A DNA stretch of 64,000 nucleotides from Malania oleifera (GCF_029873635.1 NC_080423.1:91929191-91993190); one strand, 5' to 3'; positions 34,413 to 47,450 are shown, counted from the first letter of the stretch. Made by a program: numbers and translations. The notes: generated by a model from the sequence alone, not told the origin.

Positions 34413-35649
34413 AATAGCTATAACAACAACAAACCAAATCATTTTATGGACAAATATTTTTTAACAATTTATTTATGGACAAATATTTTTTTTCAATAAG
34501 TTTAGGACTGTTAAATCCTTACTCACTATCTTGTTCCAAATTATTTTAAGTTTACCTCTACCTCTTCTACTATCCGTCACAATACCTAATTATCGCTTCA
34601 TTACTAGCACACTATGTGACTTAGGTTGTAAGTGTCCAAGTTGTTAGCATTGGTGGCTACATGTTCTAAATTGTCTTATTTTAATGATAACAACTCATTA
34701 GTGGTTTTAGGTAAACTTATCTTTGCATAATAAGTTATGGTAAGTGAAACTCAATTGCAAAAATTCAGTAAATTTGTAATAGGTTAGACATTATAAAAAA
34801 GGGGGAGAATGTTAGCCTTGGGTGACTACATCATCATGTTTTATGTTTTGATGATATTAACCTATTTGTTGTTCCTAGTATTTTCCATCTTTGCAGATCA
34901 TGTTTAGTATATGTTCAAGTGGCAATTACATGAAGTACTAGATCAAAGGCAAAGATTAGACCGAGTAGATGTCGAGAAGGAAAGATCAAAAGGACACTCA
35001 CTCAAAAAGGACTCAAGCACACCAAAGGAAGTTTAATGTTATATTATATGTAATGGGGTGTGTGTTTGAGGTAGTTTAATTTGTAGCTCTTGCGGTTTTG
35101 TTTCTTGTATGATTTCTGAATAAGAGTTGAGCAAATTGCATATGCATATTAGGGTACATGAGTTTATAGGATTTCACTAAAGTCACAAACTCAACATTTA
35201 TAGTTTTCAAATATAAAGAGTTTGTCAAAAAGATCCTAAACTCAAAATATGTTTTCCAAAGGGACAAGTTTTCAACATCTAGGTTTTATAAACATTTACT
35301 TAGTCCCAATTTTGCCAAAACATGTTTTACATCCTAAAGCCTCTAAGATACTAGCATATAAGATACCAAAATGAGGTTTCAAATATGTTTTCATAAATAA
35401 GATATCTTATATTCAAAATAAATTTCATAAGAACAAGTTTAAATTATATTAGTGTTATAATATTTTACAAACTTGGTCCTGGTTAGGTTTAAAACTTCAA
35501 TTATGCACCTATCAAATTTCCTGAATACCTTTCGGTATTTAGGACATAACATTTTCTAACAAAATCCAAAAAGGACAATCTTGGTATCTATGAAAAGTTA
35601 AGAAAAAATTCCACAACTTTCATGTTGCTAACTTTTTCTAATTTGGGAC

Positions 35650-35725
35650 ACTAGTCGACGAGTAGGGGCCACCAGTCGACGGGTGTGGGCCACTAGTTGA
35701 CGAGTAGGGTAGACTAGTCGACGAG
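35650..35725 (+). repeat. Short tandem ACTAGTCGACGAG units
   Basis: Four variants of ACTAGTCGACGAG spaced about 24-26 bp in the LTR U3 region. Confidence 0.75.
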
Positions 35726-36044
35726 ATGCATTGTGAACATCGCAATAACAACTAGAAAATGGCTAGTTTCTTTTGAGATTTGCTCCTAACGGTCCAATAA
35801 TGGCTAGCTGGGGTTTTTGACTATAAATACAAGTCCATAGACTTGTTTAGCATGATTTTGGTGATTTATACAAGTTTATCGTGAAAAATATTATTTTATA
35901 CAAACTCTAGGCACTTTGCATCTTTGTTATTCATTCACAAGTGCTCAATCTCTCTTGCTCATTTATCTTTTTTTTTTTTTATTACGTCAGGTTCCTCTCA
36001 TCCCTATCGCCACCAACGGACACTCCCCTTCGAGGCACACAACC

Positions 36045-36150
36045 TGGTGAACCACTTGGTGAAGGTTCTTGGTGAACCACTTGGTGAAGGTTCCGTTTTT
36101 TGTAAAGGTTCTTTGTGAACCACTCGGTGAAGGTTCTTGGTGAACCGAAG
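36045..36150 (+). repeat. Tandem GGTGAACCACTTGGTGAAGG units
   Basis: GGTTCTTGGTGAACCACTTG and close variants repeat about four times in the LTR. Open frames in both directions here are by-products of the repeat. Confidence 0.75.
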
Positions 36151-38510
36151 GCTCTTGGTGAGCATGGTAGGGATTTGTTCCCAAGTGTAGGGTTTGGTAC
36201 CCGAGTTGTAAGGTTTGCTCCGTCGGTGAAGGAGTTTTATCATGGATTGTGGAATCCTTGGCTTGGTGCTAAGGCGTGGACGTAGGCTTGGTGCTGAACT
36301 ACGTTAAATCCTGGTGTTAAGCTTTTCTCTCCCTACTCTTTATTATTTTTCTTGTGCATGATTTAGATTTTTTATATTGTGATTTAATTGCTTGAATCTT
36401 GCCAAGAGTTTTTATTTTGTATAGAAAATTAAAATACGCGAAAAGAGTCTATTAACCCCCCTCTGACTCTATATACTACTAGCCGGGTGGGACGATTAAC
36501 ACAAATCATTTGAGTCATCCCTCCTTTATCTTATCTTCTATAGAAGTTACACCAACTTATCCTAAATATATTCATTTCTTAATTTATCTTTTTTACGTTA
36601 TGCTACTCATCCATTTTTACATTCTTATCTCAATAATATTTACTTTTTGGATATGTTGTTTCGTAGTCGCTCTACATTCTGATTTATATAGCTTAATTGG
36701 TCTTACAATCATCTTATAAAACTTTCCTTTCAATTTTAATGATATTTTGTAATCCCAAAGCATACTCAAAACACTTTTCTATTTTATCCATCCTGCTTTA
36801 GTTTTATACATCTTCTTCAATTTCTCTTTTAGCTTGCATAATAGATCTAAGGTACTAAAATTTACTATTGCTATTGATTTCTTCATCATCGAGTTTAACT
36901 TTGTCACCGATATTCCTCCTACTATGACTGAAATTACATTTCATATTCTACTTGTCATAAAACCTCTAGATTCTAAAGTTTCTCTGCATATTTCTTACCT
37001 CGATTCTACTTTACTCCTAATTTATCAATTAAGATAATATCATCTGCAAGCAACATATATCATGGAACCTCATTTTGGATACTTTTAGTCAGTCATCCAT
37101 TACTAAAACAAAAAGATAAGAGTTCAAAGCAGATACTTGATGTGAACCTATTGTGGTTGGAAATTTCCTAGTCTCTATACTTATAGTCCTAACACTTCAT
37201 CCTACATACCATTAAAGACATCAATACAACTATTACATGCACCTTTTTTTTTTAACATCTTTTTTCTTTTTAAAATTTTCATGTTTCCACATTTTTGTGA
37301 TGTTCTATACAAAATTCTTTTTATCTTTACACTTTTTTGAACATCTTGATCCCACCATTAATTTTATTTACTATTCGAGAATCTTCCTCTTGATTCACTT
37401 AATTTTTTTTTTTGCTATTTTTTTTAATAGAACTAATTATCCTACTCCAAAGAGTGTTTACGTCTACGCTATCCTCTATAGTTAATCAACATCCCTGATC
37501 ATTTTTATCTTTAAATTTTATTATATTTTCTCCCTTTAAGTTCACCACCTAATTCTCTTGCACTAATTTATTTTAACCTTTCTCTTTCATTTTTTAGTAC
37601 ATACATCTAACACTAAAACTCTATATTGTGTGATTAAACTTTCACTTGGGATAACTTTATAATCCTTACACAATAAACGATGTTGTCTCTTAATTTTTTT
37701 TATATAAAAAAGATCTATTTGAAGGCTATTTAATATTCTTCTCCCTTCTTAAAACGAGTATTTATTGTTATAAAATCATATGACATGATGAAATCTAAAA
37801 TCATCTCCGAGAGTTATTTTTGTCTTCATATCCATATCCTTCATGTGTCTTCTCATAATCTTTATTATTCATTCCAACATGTCTATTTACGTATGTTCCT
37901 ATGAATATTTTCTTAGTCCTTGATATCTTTAATATAAGACTATCTATATTTTCCTAAAATTATTTCTTAAAGTTTTCTACTAAGCCTACTTGACGAGCAT
38001 AAGCACTAATTATATTTATTATCTTTTGACCTAAAACCATCTTGATTTTTTTAATTCTCTCTTCTACCCTTTTGACATTTACAATGCTATCTATTAAGTT
38101 TTTGTCTATAATAATTCTTACCCCATTCTTTTATATATATATTCTAGTGTACAAAAGTTTAAATCTTGATTTTTCAAATTTTCTAACTTTCTCCCCTACC
38201 CACTTAGTTTCTTGAAGACAGATTAGATTAAAATTTTTTCTAATCATTGTATTCACAATTTCCATACTTTTATCCTAAGTGTTCCTATAGTTCAGGTTGC
38301 TAATCTAATCTTAATCTCCGGAACTAACTTCTTTATCCGCTCGCATCCAAAATTATGTGAGAATCCTCACATGTTGGACATTGCATTCAGTTGCCAATGC
38401 GACGCGTTGCTTCAAGACGACAACCTAGCCCATCGCCCACTTTTCATTACACCCGGATGGTATAAGTGCAATGCATTACTAGTAGGGAATGCCCCAATGA
38501 ATAATTGATA

Positions 38511-38894
38511 ACGATTCATGGCATATTAATTTGACAAATTTTACGGTAACTATCAATTACCTAACCTTAATGTTGTGACAAGATTAGGACAAAGTGCATT
38601 ATTGGTGAATTTCGAAGAGATAATAGCTCAAGTTTGATTAAAAAAAATATTCTAATTAATTGAGTTTCTAGTTTCTGTTCTTTAGCTCATTTGTTATAAT
38701 TCTATGTGACTAAAATTTAAAAAATCTAACTAGCCAATTGCAAACAAAGATTTGTTATCTTATTCATTTCCCCTTTATTTGTAATGAATTCGAAAAACTA
38801 AAATTTCTTGTTTGAATTTTAAAATTTATGCTTTCAAAAAATCTTAGATATTTTTAACTTTCAATTTACCCATTACTATATTGGGAAAAAAATT
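38511..38894. other. AT-rich spacer, no gene seen
   Basis: Between the RTE and the next copia. Nothing is supported. Confidence 0.5.
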
Positions 38895-38899
38895 ATCCC

Positions 38900-39261
38900 T
38901 GTGGTGCCGGACACCCCACTTGGGCCAAACACCAATACTACAACTATTGTTATTGAATATATAAGAAACTAAAGTAATGCAAAAACTAATAATAAAACAA
39001 TAAAAAGAACAAGACAAGAAATTAACGAGGTTCGGTATGGAATTACCTACGTCCTTGGACACTGACGATCAATCCACTACTTCTTAATAAGTACAACTTT
39101 GAGGTGTGTTTTACAAATGGAGAGTTGAGCTCTTTATATAGTTTCAACCTCAAGTCCAAAAAACACTTCTCTCCAATATGGGACAAATGATACAAAAAAT
39201 TTAAAATAACTTTTTATACCAATGTGGAACTATTCTACCAATGTGAGACAAAAAAATAACA
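38900..39261 (-). repeat. 3' LTR of the copia at 38.9-45.8 kb
   Basis: Aligned end to end with 45419-45781. A TATA-like TATATAAAG lies near 39135 on the minus strand. Confidence 0.88.
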
Positions 39262-41487
39262 AATCTTTACTTTGACGATAAATTCAACAAATTTTGTAGT
39301 TACCAACATTTTCTGGAGTTCCACATCATCGACGCCTTCCAAAAATATTCAGACTTGTAGGATATTGATAAAGTCCAAACAATGTTTGAACTTGATTGTT
39401 GTCACAATCTTGGTCAACATATCTGCAGGATTTTCAGTTGTAGCAATCTTCTAACCATTTCACAGCTTACCAATGTCCTTTAACCAAGATTGTACATATA
39501 CCTGCTCACCATACTAACAGCTTGTGAAATATCAGGTCTAGTACAAACCGTTGCATACATCAGACTACCAACATCACTTGCATAAGGAACATGTGACATA
39601 TACTTAGGTTCCTCATCTGATTTAGGAGATAAAGCCACACTAAGTTTGAAATGAGGAGCAAGAGGTGAACTTACTAGTTTTGACAGCTAAGACATGCCAA
39701 AACTCTGTACTACCTTCTTCAAATACTGTTTCTGAGACAAACTAACTCTTCCTCTCATTCTATCTCTGTGAATCTCCATGCCAAGTATCTTCTTTACTTC
39801 ACCAAGATCTTTCACCTCAAACTCTTGATTTAACTGAATTTTCAACTTGTTGATTTCTTCCCTATTCTTTGAAGCTCTCAACATATCATCAACATACAAG
39901 AGTAAATATATAAAAGATCCATTTTGTAGTCTGCGAAAATAAACACAATGATCATGTTTATTTCTGATGTAATTCTGACACATCATAAACTAATGAAATC
40001 ATTTGTACCACTGTCTTGGAAACTATTTTAAACCATGCAACGATTTACCCAATTTACATACCCAATTTTCTTTTCCAACAACCTGAAATCCATGTGGTTG
40101 AGTCATATAGATTTCCTCTTCCAAATCACCATGTAAAAAATGCAGTTTTTACATCGAGTTGAACTAGTTCAAGATCAAATTGCACTACCAAAGCCAACAA
40201 AATTCGAATGGAAGAATGTTTAACAACTGGAGAAAATACCTCATTATAATCAATGCCTTCCTTCTGTGCGTAGCTCTTAGCTACCAATCTATCTTTGAAG
40301 CGAACATCATTTGCATTTGGAAATCTTTCTTTCTTTACATAAACCCACTTGTAACCAATTGCTTTCTTACCCTTGGGTAGCTAGGCTAGCTCCCAAGTCT
40401 AATTCTGATGAAGAGACTGCATTTCTTCATCCATCGCTCTTTTCCACTTGTCTAATTCAGAGTTCCTCATTGCTTCTTTGAAAGTGTAAGAAACATTATC
40501 ATCCACAACTTGAAGTGCATAGGCCACTATATCAGTATACCGAGCAAGTTTTCGAATTTCTCGTTTTGACCTCTGAGAAACAATTGATTCTTATTGCTGT
40601 GAAGATTCTCGAATTGAAATCTCCTTTTTTTGTACACTATTCTCCACCGTAACTGGAGAGTTACCTTGTGCAGTCTCATTTCTCACCGGGTTTCCCAAAA
40701 TTGTCTCAACCTCCGCCTGTTATTGAGTACCACTGGCCTTTTCTTCAACTCGTGATTCCTTGCATATTGTTTTCTTCATCATCGCAAGTTTATCAAAAGT
40801 CACATCCCTACTTAAAATCATTTTTTTCGTCTCTAGAGACCAAAGATGATATCCTTTGACTCCTGCACTTATCCCCAAGAATATTGCTTTCTTGGCCTTT
40901 GGATCCAACTTAGATTCTTTAACATGATAATAAGCCATAGTACCAAATACATGTAAAGAATTATAATCACTAGTAGGCTTTTCAGACCATACCTCATAGG
41001 GTGTTTTTCCCCCTATTGCAGATGATGGTAGACGATTGATGAGATGACACGCATATCTAAAAGCCTCAGCCCAAAACCTTTGGTCAAACCCAACATTAGA
41101 CAACATACATCAAACTTTCTCTAGCAAAGTCTGATTCATGCGCTTTGCCACTCCATTCTACTATGGTGTATCTCGAACTGTGAAGTGTCGAGTAATACCT
41201 TCATCCTGACATACCTTTATAAACGGGTCACTCGAGTATTCACCACCATTATCTAATTTGAGCCGTTTTGTAACGACTTGCTTAATTTACATACAATTTT
41301 TTTTGCTTTTAAATAATAAAATACAATATCAACATATCGAATCCAGTAGGTCATAAACAACATGAACCCGTGGGTAGCAAGGACATACCAAAAACACAAT
41401 ACGAAAGCCTAAGCAGCAGTAACATAAAATCTTAATATCATAAACATAACACCATTCATTTCAGTACCAGAGTTACTACATCCATTG

Positions 41488-41497
41488 TATTTATATA
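41488..41497 (-). promoter_or_regulatory. LTR TATA box (family A)
   Basis: TATATAAATA on the minus strand, at the same distance from the LTR end as the one at 826-835. Confidence 0.55.
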
Positions 41498-42299
41498 TAC
41501 ATCCCAAAAATATTCTAAAGCCACTTCTTACCCAAACCATATGGCCTTAATAAAATACTTACCCTTCTAAAAGGGCAGGTCAGCTGAATTTATCCCGACG
41601 GAGCTTTATCCGCTCTCCTATTAGGGGCTCTTGAAAATTTCATGTAATTCGGAGTGAGACACCTCTCAGTAAGAGAAATAAACTAATACTAGTGTGTGTC
41701 AACATGAGTATTTCCATTTTCTATGTAAAATCATACATAAACATATCAGTATAACTATCTGTATCATATCTGGGAAACATATATTCTCATATCATGACTG
41801 AACATACAAGATTTTCATAAGCATAATTCATCTCATATAAATATAATACGAAAACAACTCTGGTAGGTTAGCTGACTATGTTGTCATGTATTACCCCCAC
41901 ATGACTAGGTTGTGTGGCCCGAAGGCGAGACCTGACAATGGTTGGCCGACTACTGCCAAGTCAAAAGTACAATCTGTAAGTTCGATGGGTCTGTCATACC
42001 TGGTCCGTACACCAAGGGCGCTCACACTTCTTAAAACCACATCGACTATCCGTCCTCACGCTATTCCATACAACAGCGTTAACACAATATCATGATGATC
42101 ATGAATACATAGTATCGGTACCGAGCAAGTGCTAGCCTAAACCAAGCCAACCAGGTTCTGATAACATATAGTATATATTCAAACTGTGATACATGGATAT
42201 TTCATAATATTAATTGTCAAATCAATATCATCACATAATTTTGCATATTTATATACATCATAAAATCATCGGCCTGTACCCTGGTATTTCATATTTTAC

Positions 42300-42545
42300 C
42301 ATAGCTCGGCCTGTGCGCCAGCAAATCATATCCATAGCTCGGCCCGTGCGCCGGCAAATCATATCCATAGCTCGGCTCGTATGCCGGCAAATCATACCCA
42401 TAGCTCAGCCCGTACGCCGGCAAATCATATCCATAGCTCGCCCCGTACGCAGGCAATTCATATCCATAGCTCAGCCTATACGCCGGCAAATCATATCCAT
42501 AACTCGGCCTGTACGCCGGCAAATCATATAAAATTCTCGGCCCGT
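42300..42545 (-). repeat. 33-bp minisatellite in the LTR, about 7-8 copies
   Basis: Units of the form CATAGCTCGGCCCGTACGCC + GGCAAATCATATC follow one another with a 33-bp period. Because 33 is a multiple of three, both strands stay open: the minus strand reads an 11-residue YGYDLPAYGPS-like repeat and the plus strand an ARPVRRQIISI-like repeat. Copies differ by a few substitutions each. I regard the open frames as by-products of the array. Confidence 0.92.
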
Positions 42546-43099
42546 ATGCCAATTTTTCATTATAAAAATCCATATCTTTATCATAGTCCTAGAAAACAGT
42601 ATTTCATTATAAATTCTACTCATGCCACATGAAATAGTTTTTATACATATTTAAACATATCATCTTTTACAGCAGTATTTCCCAAACATAAAGCATATAT
42701 AAAAATATTTATTTTCCTAAAATCAAATGCTGTAATAACATACATACATTTTCATAAAATAATTAGTTTAGTTTATCCTCTTACCTGATTCCTGAAAAGC
42801 CCCTAAGAAAAACAGTCCTGCACCTACAGGGTTCCCCGATCAATACCTTGAAAATGACATTTCCAAGAACTAAACTTCAGTATTTCTACGCGTACTATGC
42901 TTTTTACAACTGTCAAGAAGTCAAATATTGAGTAAAACGCCTTACCTTAAATCTGGAATGGATTCCGAACTAGACCCACCTATGATTTACTCTGACAGAT
43001 ATGTAGAGAACTTCTCCAGAAGTGTCGTGGTGGCTTTAGATTGTCGAACCAGCAGAAGATCAGCCCGAAATCTTAAAGAGAAGTTAGGGAAAACGAAAT

Positions 43100-43100
<1 letters not shown>

Positions 43101-43172
<72 letters not shown>
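43101..43172 (+). repeat. (GA)n microsatellite
   Basis: About 36 uninterrupted GA units inside the solo LTR. Confidence 0.95.
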
Positions 43173-43174
<2 letters not shown>

Positions 43175-45418
43175 CCCACAGGTTTTTTGGCCATAAAATG
43201 AAGGTTAAACATATTTATATACTAACCTTCGTCGATGAGCCACGTCACCTCATCGACGAGGTCAAGTAAACAATTTTTCGACGAACTCTTACCTCGTCGA
43301 CGAAATTCAGAGATGCCCAAATCATTCTCTCGGTATTTTCTTGTCGACGAAATGCCCCCTCGTCAATGAGCCCCTCTTGCTTTCTCGTCGACGAACTCCT
43401 TGAATTCGTCGATGAGGCCCTACTTTCCTATCCCTTTTTCCCCTTTCTTTTATTATTAAATATTATAATTTCATCGGGTAACTACACGTTTAATCTTTCT
43501 GTCAGTTTGAGTTTCAACTAATTTTTTCCACTTAAGGAAAATATCACACACTTCATTTTTATACTTCATAGAATACACCCTAACTCTTTTGGAAAAATCA
43601 TCAACAAAAGTGACAAAATAATGCATACCACCCAACGAAGCTGTTTTTGTGGGCCCCCATACATCTGTATGGATGTAGTCTAAAATACCTTCAGTATGGT
43701 GGATTGTAGTGCCAAATTTCACTCTAGTTTGTTTTCTCATAATGCAATGCTCACAAAATTCAAGTTTGCACATCTTTGCACCCTTTAACAAACTTCGCTT
43801 GGCTAATTGTTGCAAAGATTTTTTTTTCTGCATGTGCTAATCACATATGTCATAACCTGATTGTATCTGAACCTGCATCTTTCTTAGAAACAATAGCTGT
43901 TGAACTAATAACTGTACTACCTTGTAAATAATACAAGTTATTTTTCCTTATTCCTTTCATCACCACCAACGCACCTGATTTAATCTTTAAGGTTCCATCT
44001 TCCAAAGTGATAGTAAACCCTTTAGATTGTAAGACACCCAATGAAATCAGATTCTTCTTTAGGTTTGGAACATACCTAACATCAGTCAAGGTATTAATAG
44101 TTCCATCTTGACATTTCAACTATATTGATCATATTCTAGTTGTTTTACAAGTATTATTATTTCCCATAAAAACAACCCCACCATCTAATTCTTCAAAATT
44201 AAAAAAATCATTCCTTATTAGGACACATGTGATAGGAACAACCAGAATCCAAAATTCACTCACCAAAATAATGTGACGAAAATGTTCTAACAAAAGAAAA
44301 TTTTGACTCTCTTCCATCATCATTGGCTATATTGGCATTAAAATGTGCTTTACCTTTATTCTTCTGTTGTAATTTAGGGCAATCTTTCTTCCAATGCCCT
44401 CTCTCACGACAAAAGGCACATTCATCTTTAGCAGGTCTCCCATGAGATTTACTCCTTTTTCTAGGCATACGACTATGAGAACGTCCCCTTATTGTTAGTG
44501 CTTCTGCTGTTTCCTTATGGACCATCTGATCCTTCTTTCTGCATTCAGTACTAATCAATGTAGTACAAACAACATCATAAGTAACTTTGTCTTTCCCATA
44601 CAAAAAAGTGCTGGTCAAATGTTCATACTCATCAGGGAGAGAATTCAGTAACAATATGGTTTTATCCTCATCTTTTACCTTTTCATCCAAATTTAACAAA
44701 TCGGCCAAAATTTTATTGCAAACATTTATGTGGTCATTAATCGAAATACCTAGTTGATACTGGAAGCGAAACAATTTCTTTTTCAAATAGAGCCGATTTT
44801 CCAGACTCTTGGTCATAAATGTATCTTCCAATGTCTTCCACAATTTCTTTGCAGATGTCTCCCTCATAACACAATATTTCTGATTTTTAGCGAGACACTA
44901 ACGAATCGTACCACATGCCTAACGATTGATCTTTTCCCAATCTCTGTCACCCATATTTATTGGTTTATCATCCAAAGCAATATCTAGTTCTAACTAATAC
45001 AAGATATCCATCACCTCACATTGCCACATACCAAAATTATTGGTACAATCAAATTTCTCCACCTCAAACTGAGCATTAGCTATCATCTTTGATAATGATG
45101 TCAAAGCCGAAGGGGTTGGAGTTCGTGTGGACAGAGTTTCTTCTACTGCTACACTAGTTTCTGTCATCTTCTATATATTCAATAACAATCAACAAAGCAA
45201 AAGGCCTAGGATGAATGGTACGTACCAACTGTGTCTACTCTGTTTTATTCTATGAAATTCCACTTTGACTAGGCCGACCTCTAGGGAGCGACTGAGTCAC
45301 AATGGTCTCTGAGCACTAGCTTAGACAAGGTCTTTCTTAAGCATCAAACATGAAATCAAGGATCCTAACAAAGGAACACCTCCGTATCAACACTATTCAA
45401 CATAACTCTGATACCAAT

Positions 45419-45781
45419 TGTTGTGCCGGACACCCCACTTGTACCAAACACCAATATTACAACTATTGCTATTGAATATATAAAAAACTAAAGTAATGGA
45501 GGAACTAATAATAAAACAGTAAAAAGAACAAGATAAGAAATTAACGAGGTTCAGTATAGAATTACCTATGTTCTTGGGCGCTGACGATCAATCCACTACT
45601 TCTTGATAATGTACAACTTTGAAGTGTGTTTTACAAATGAAGAGTTTAACTTTTTATATAGTCTCAACCTCAAGTTTAAAAAACACTTCTTTTTAATGTT
45701 GGACAAATAATACAAAAAATTCAAAATAACTTTTTATATCAATGTGAAACTATTCTACTAATGTGGGACCAAAAAACAACA
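45419..45781 (-). repeat. 5' LTR of the copia at 38.9-45.8 kb
   Basis: Starts TGTTGTGCCGG (plus-strand sense) two bases from the primer site and ends AACAACA at the ATCCC target duplication. Confidence 0.88.
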
Positions 45782-45786
45782 ATCCC

Positions 45787-47450
45787 CACTTGAAAACGAA
45801 TTACACTAAAAACAAATTACAGAAAATAAAATATCATCTAATGATCTAACTACTAATATTTTGAGGTAGAAAAAATATTTTTTACATTTATAAATACTTT
45901 AAAATTTTTGAATTAAATTTCAGGTCTTATGTTTAAGGCATAAAAAATTTTTAGTATCCATTTTGTGGCAAAGAAATTTCATTTTTTAAAGAGTTATAGA
46001 GAAGTTGACTAATTTTTTACTTTGAAAACATTCATATTAAAAGATGAAAAAAAAAATTCAAGTAATTATAAAAATGTCATTTTTTTTTCCAATTTTCTAA
46101 ATTTATATTGAAAAAGATGAAAGAAATTATTTTATTCTTTTCTAGATTTTTGTGTTTGAGAGTATGAAATTCATATCATACACTTAATTTGCGTAAAGTG
46201 TGATAAGACATAATATATAATTGTATTAAGTTTCTTTCAAATTCATACAAATCCATATTGAGATCTCAGAACCAATGATCTTAAGATATTACTTTATATA
46301 TGTTTTTTTTTAAAAAATTGAAAAACAAGTTTTCCTTTTTGTCTAGAAATGAAAAATAAAAAATTATTTTACATAGTCAAACAAGCTCTTTATTTTTTTA
46401 CCTTTTAAATATGAATCTTGAAAATTCAAAATAAACTTTAATTTTTTAAATTCATTGAAAAACTAAAAATAGAACATGAAAAATGCTTTCTCCAACTGAT
46501 GGCCCTTCGTATTTGAAAGGAATACAGATTTTCCCTTGAGATTTTTCTTTAAATTTATTTTTACTAATCTTATTTCTTATAAAATAAAAAAATTTCAAAC
46601 CTTTTTGTATGCATATTTATATTTTTTTAATTATTAAAAAAATGATTAACCATTATAAACCTTTGTGTAAATAATTAGGATGTTTACATATAAGTTCGAA
46701 TAAACATTTTGGTTGTATGATTGTATGTTTGGAAATCCAGAGTTCAGACTTTAAATTTCAATTGTGTAAATTTGAACAAAATGTCATACAAATTATATTA
46801 AATTTTATCTCACAAATTCAAATTCAAACTGAAACCCACACTCTAAATATGACCTAAGTAAATGCCCCTTCGATTGAACAAAATTCACCCTTCAACCATG
46901 GAATAAGTGAATAGTCATTCCTATATTAAATATACAAAACGATAACTTACTAAGAACTATCATCATAAAACAAATCACAATACAAAAATTTGTATTATTC
47001 CGCCATGTAGAATAAAAAAATAGGAATAAATATCCCTATGGTGAAATTCTTAAATAACCATTATTTATCTATTTAATATTTGGATCAATAAATTCTTTTA
47101 CATTTTCATTTGTTTTAGGATAACAGTTTTTTGTTTTTTTTAACTTGTATAGGCTATCAAACTCCTATAGGAGAGTCGATAATATTCCTAGAAAGAAGCA
47201 TTCGTCGAGTAACCTGAATATATAGATTAGACTTTAGAGACTAGAATGGGTTAAATTTCTATTTTAGTATTAACATTACAGTTCAGCTTTACAAATCGAT
47301 GTATTCATACCGTGCTGTTTTTCCATAGTTGATGGTCACGTATCATTCACAGGCTTTCTGTACACAGAAACAGAAGTTGCACAACTTGGCAAAATCCCAG
47401 CAAGCTTGGCATAGGAATACAATTCTTCAGTACATGGATGGAGTAACGCT
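45787..47450. other. AT-rich intergenic DNA and probable 3' UTR
   Basis: No gene is seen in the AT-rich stretch to about 47250. The last ~170 bp may be the 3' UTR of the minus-strand exon at 47451-47613. Confidence 0.45.

Larger units (their letters stand above)
34642..36501 (+). mobile_element. Reduced SIRE-like copia inside the RTE
   Basis: A first LTR-start-like segment begins TGTTAGCATTGG at 34642. A purine tract AAAAAAGGGGGAGAA ends at 34809, directly before a complete 3' LTR at 34810-36501 (1692 bp, TGTTAGCC...GATTAACA). Pentamers CAAGT (34637-34641) and CAAAT (36502-36506) flank the whole unit, and the RTE reading continues across them. Long LTRs and the purine tract suggest the SIRE/Maximus lineage. 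No coding domain remains, so it is a broken, reduced remnant. Confidence 0.7.
34810..36501 (+). repeat. 3' LTR of the SIRE-like copia
   Basis: 1692 bp. It contains four GTCGACGAG-like repeats at 35650-35725 and a tandem GGTGAACCACTTGGTGAAGG block at 36045-36150. Its last ~230 bp resemble 19450-19709. An AAGAGTCTATTAACCCCC motif near the end is typical of this LTR type. Confidence 0.7.
34422..38510 (-). mobile_element. RTE-type LINE, decayed, split by a copia remnant
   Basis: On the minus strand an apurinic endonuclease region lies near 37500-38300, with ICLQETKWVGEK at about 38195-38228, ISAYA and the IDKNLID region. Reverse transcriptase sequence at 36507-37500 includes MLLADDIILI near 37035-37060. 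The 3' end at 34422-34636 matches the 3' region of the RTE at 51806-53498 (TAGTGAGTAAGGATTTAA) and finishes in a TTGTTGTTGTT tail. Many stops and frame changes make it a pseudogene. A SIRE-like copia occupies 34642-36501. The 5' boundary near 38510 is approximate. Confidence 0.75.
41269..43486 (-). repeat. Solo gypsy-type LTR (family A), complete
   Basis: TG...CA ends (minus strand TGTAGTTACCCG...GTCGTTACA) with perfect AAACG target duplications (plus-strand CGTTT at 41264-41268 and 43487-43491). Copia integrase coding runs directly into both sides. The 2218-bp LTR has a cluster of TCGTCGACGA palindromes (43225-43420), a (GA)n run, an 11-codon-period minisatellite (42300-42545) and a TATA box at 41488-41497. 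No internal region remains, so it is a solo LTR formed by recombination between two LTRs. It is younger than the copia it interrupts. Confidence 0.92.
39470..45170 (-). pseudogene. Gag-Pol remnant of the old Tork-like copia
   Basis: From the right: Gag with an MTETSVAVEE-like start near 45167 and a zinc knuckle C-x2-C-x4-H-x4-C (CAFCRERGHWKKDC, near 44385-44425). A protease/spacer region follows with a DVRYVPNLKKNLISLG motif. The integrase zinc region with CEHC is near 43740, with HTDVWGPTKTASLGG near 43650. Integrase sequence resumes past the nested LTR with KLDNGGEY and FAYRNQ-like context. Reverse transcriptase has YVDDM near 39890. Its fragmentation agrees with the diverged LTRs. Confidence 0.82.
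38900..45781 (-). mobile_element. Old Tork-like copia, broken, with a nested solo LTR
   Basis: Perfect ATCCC target duplications flank it (38895-38899 and 45782-45786). On the minus strand the 5' LTR is 45419-45781 and the 3' LTR 38900-39261 (363 and 362 bp). The tRNA-Met primer motif TGGTATCAGAG lies two bases inside the 5' LTR. The LTRs differ at roughly 40 of 362 positions by eye, about 11 percent, so the insertion is several million years old. Gag, protease, integrase, reverse transcriptase and RNase H traces occur in copia order. A 2.2-kb solo LTR interrupts the integrase region. Several further breaks are present. Confidence 0.88.

Noticed and set aside
36004-36243. Minus-strand open frames with repeated PSPSG or HQEPS-like residues
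   Set aside because: Products of a short tandem repeat within the SIRE-like LTR.
42214-42573. Open frames on both strands with repeated 11-residue units
   Set aside because: Explained by a 33-bp tandem array within a solo LTR.
45782-45793. ATCCCCACTTG outside the 5' LTR, resembling a polypurine tract and suggesting tandem copia elements
   Set aside because: ATCCC is exactly the target duplication found at 38895-38899, and no further internal sequence follows, so the resemblance is chance.
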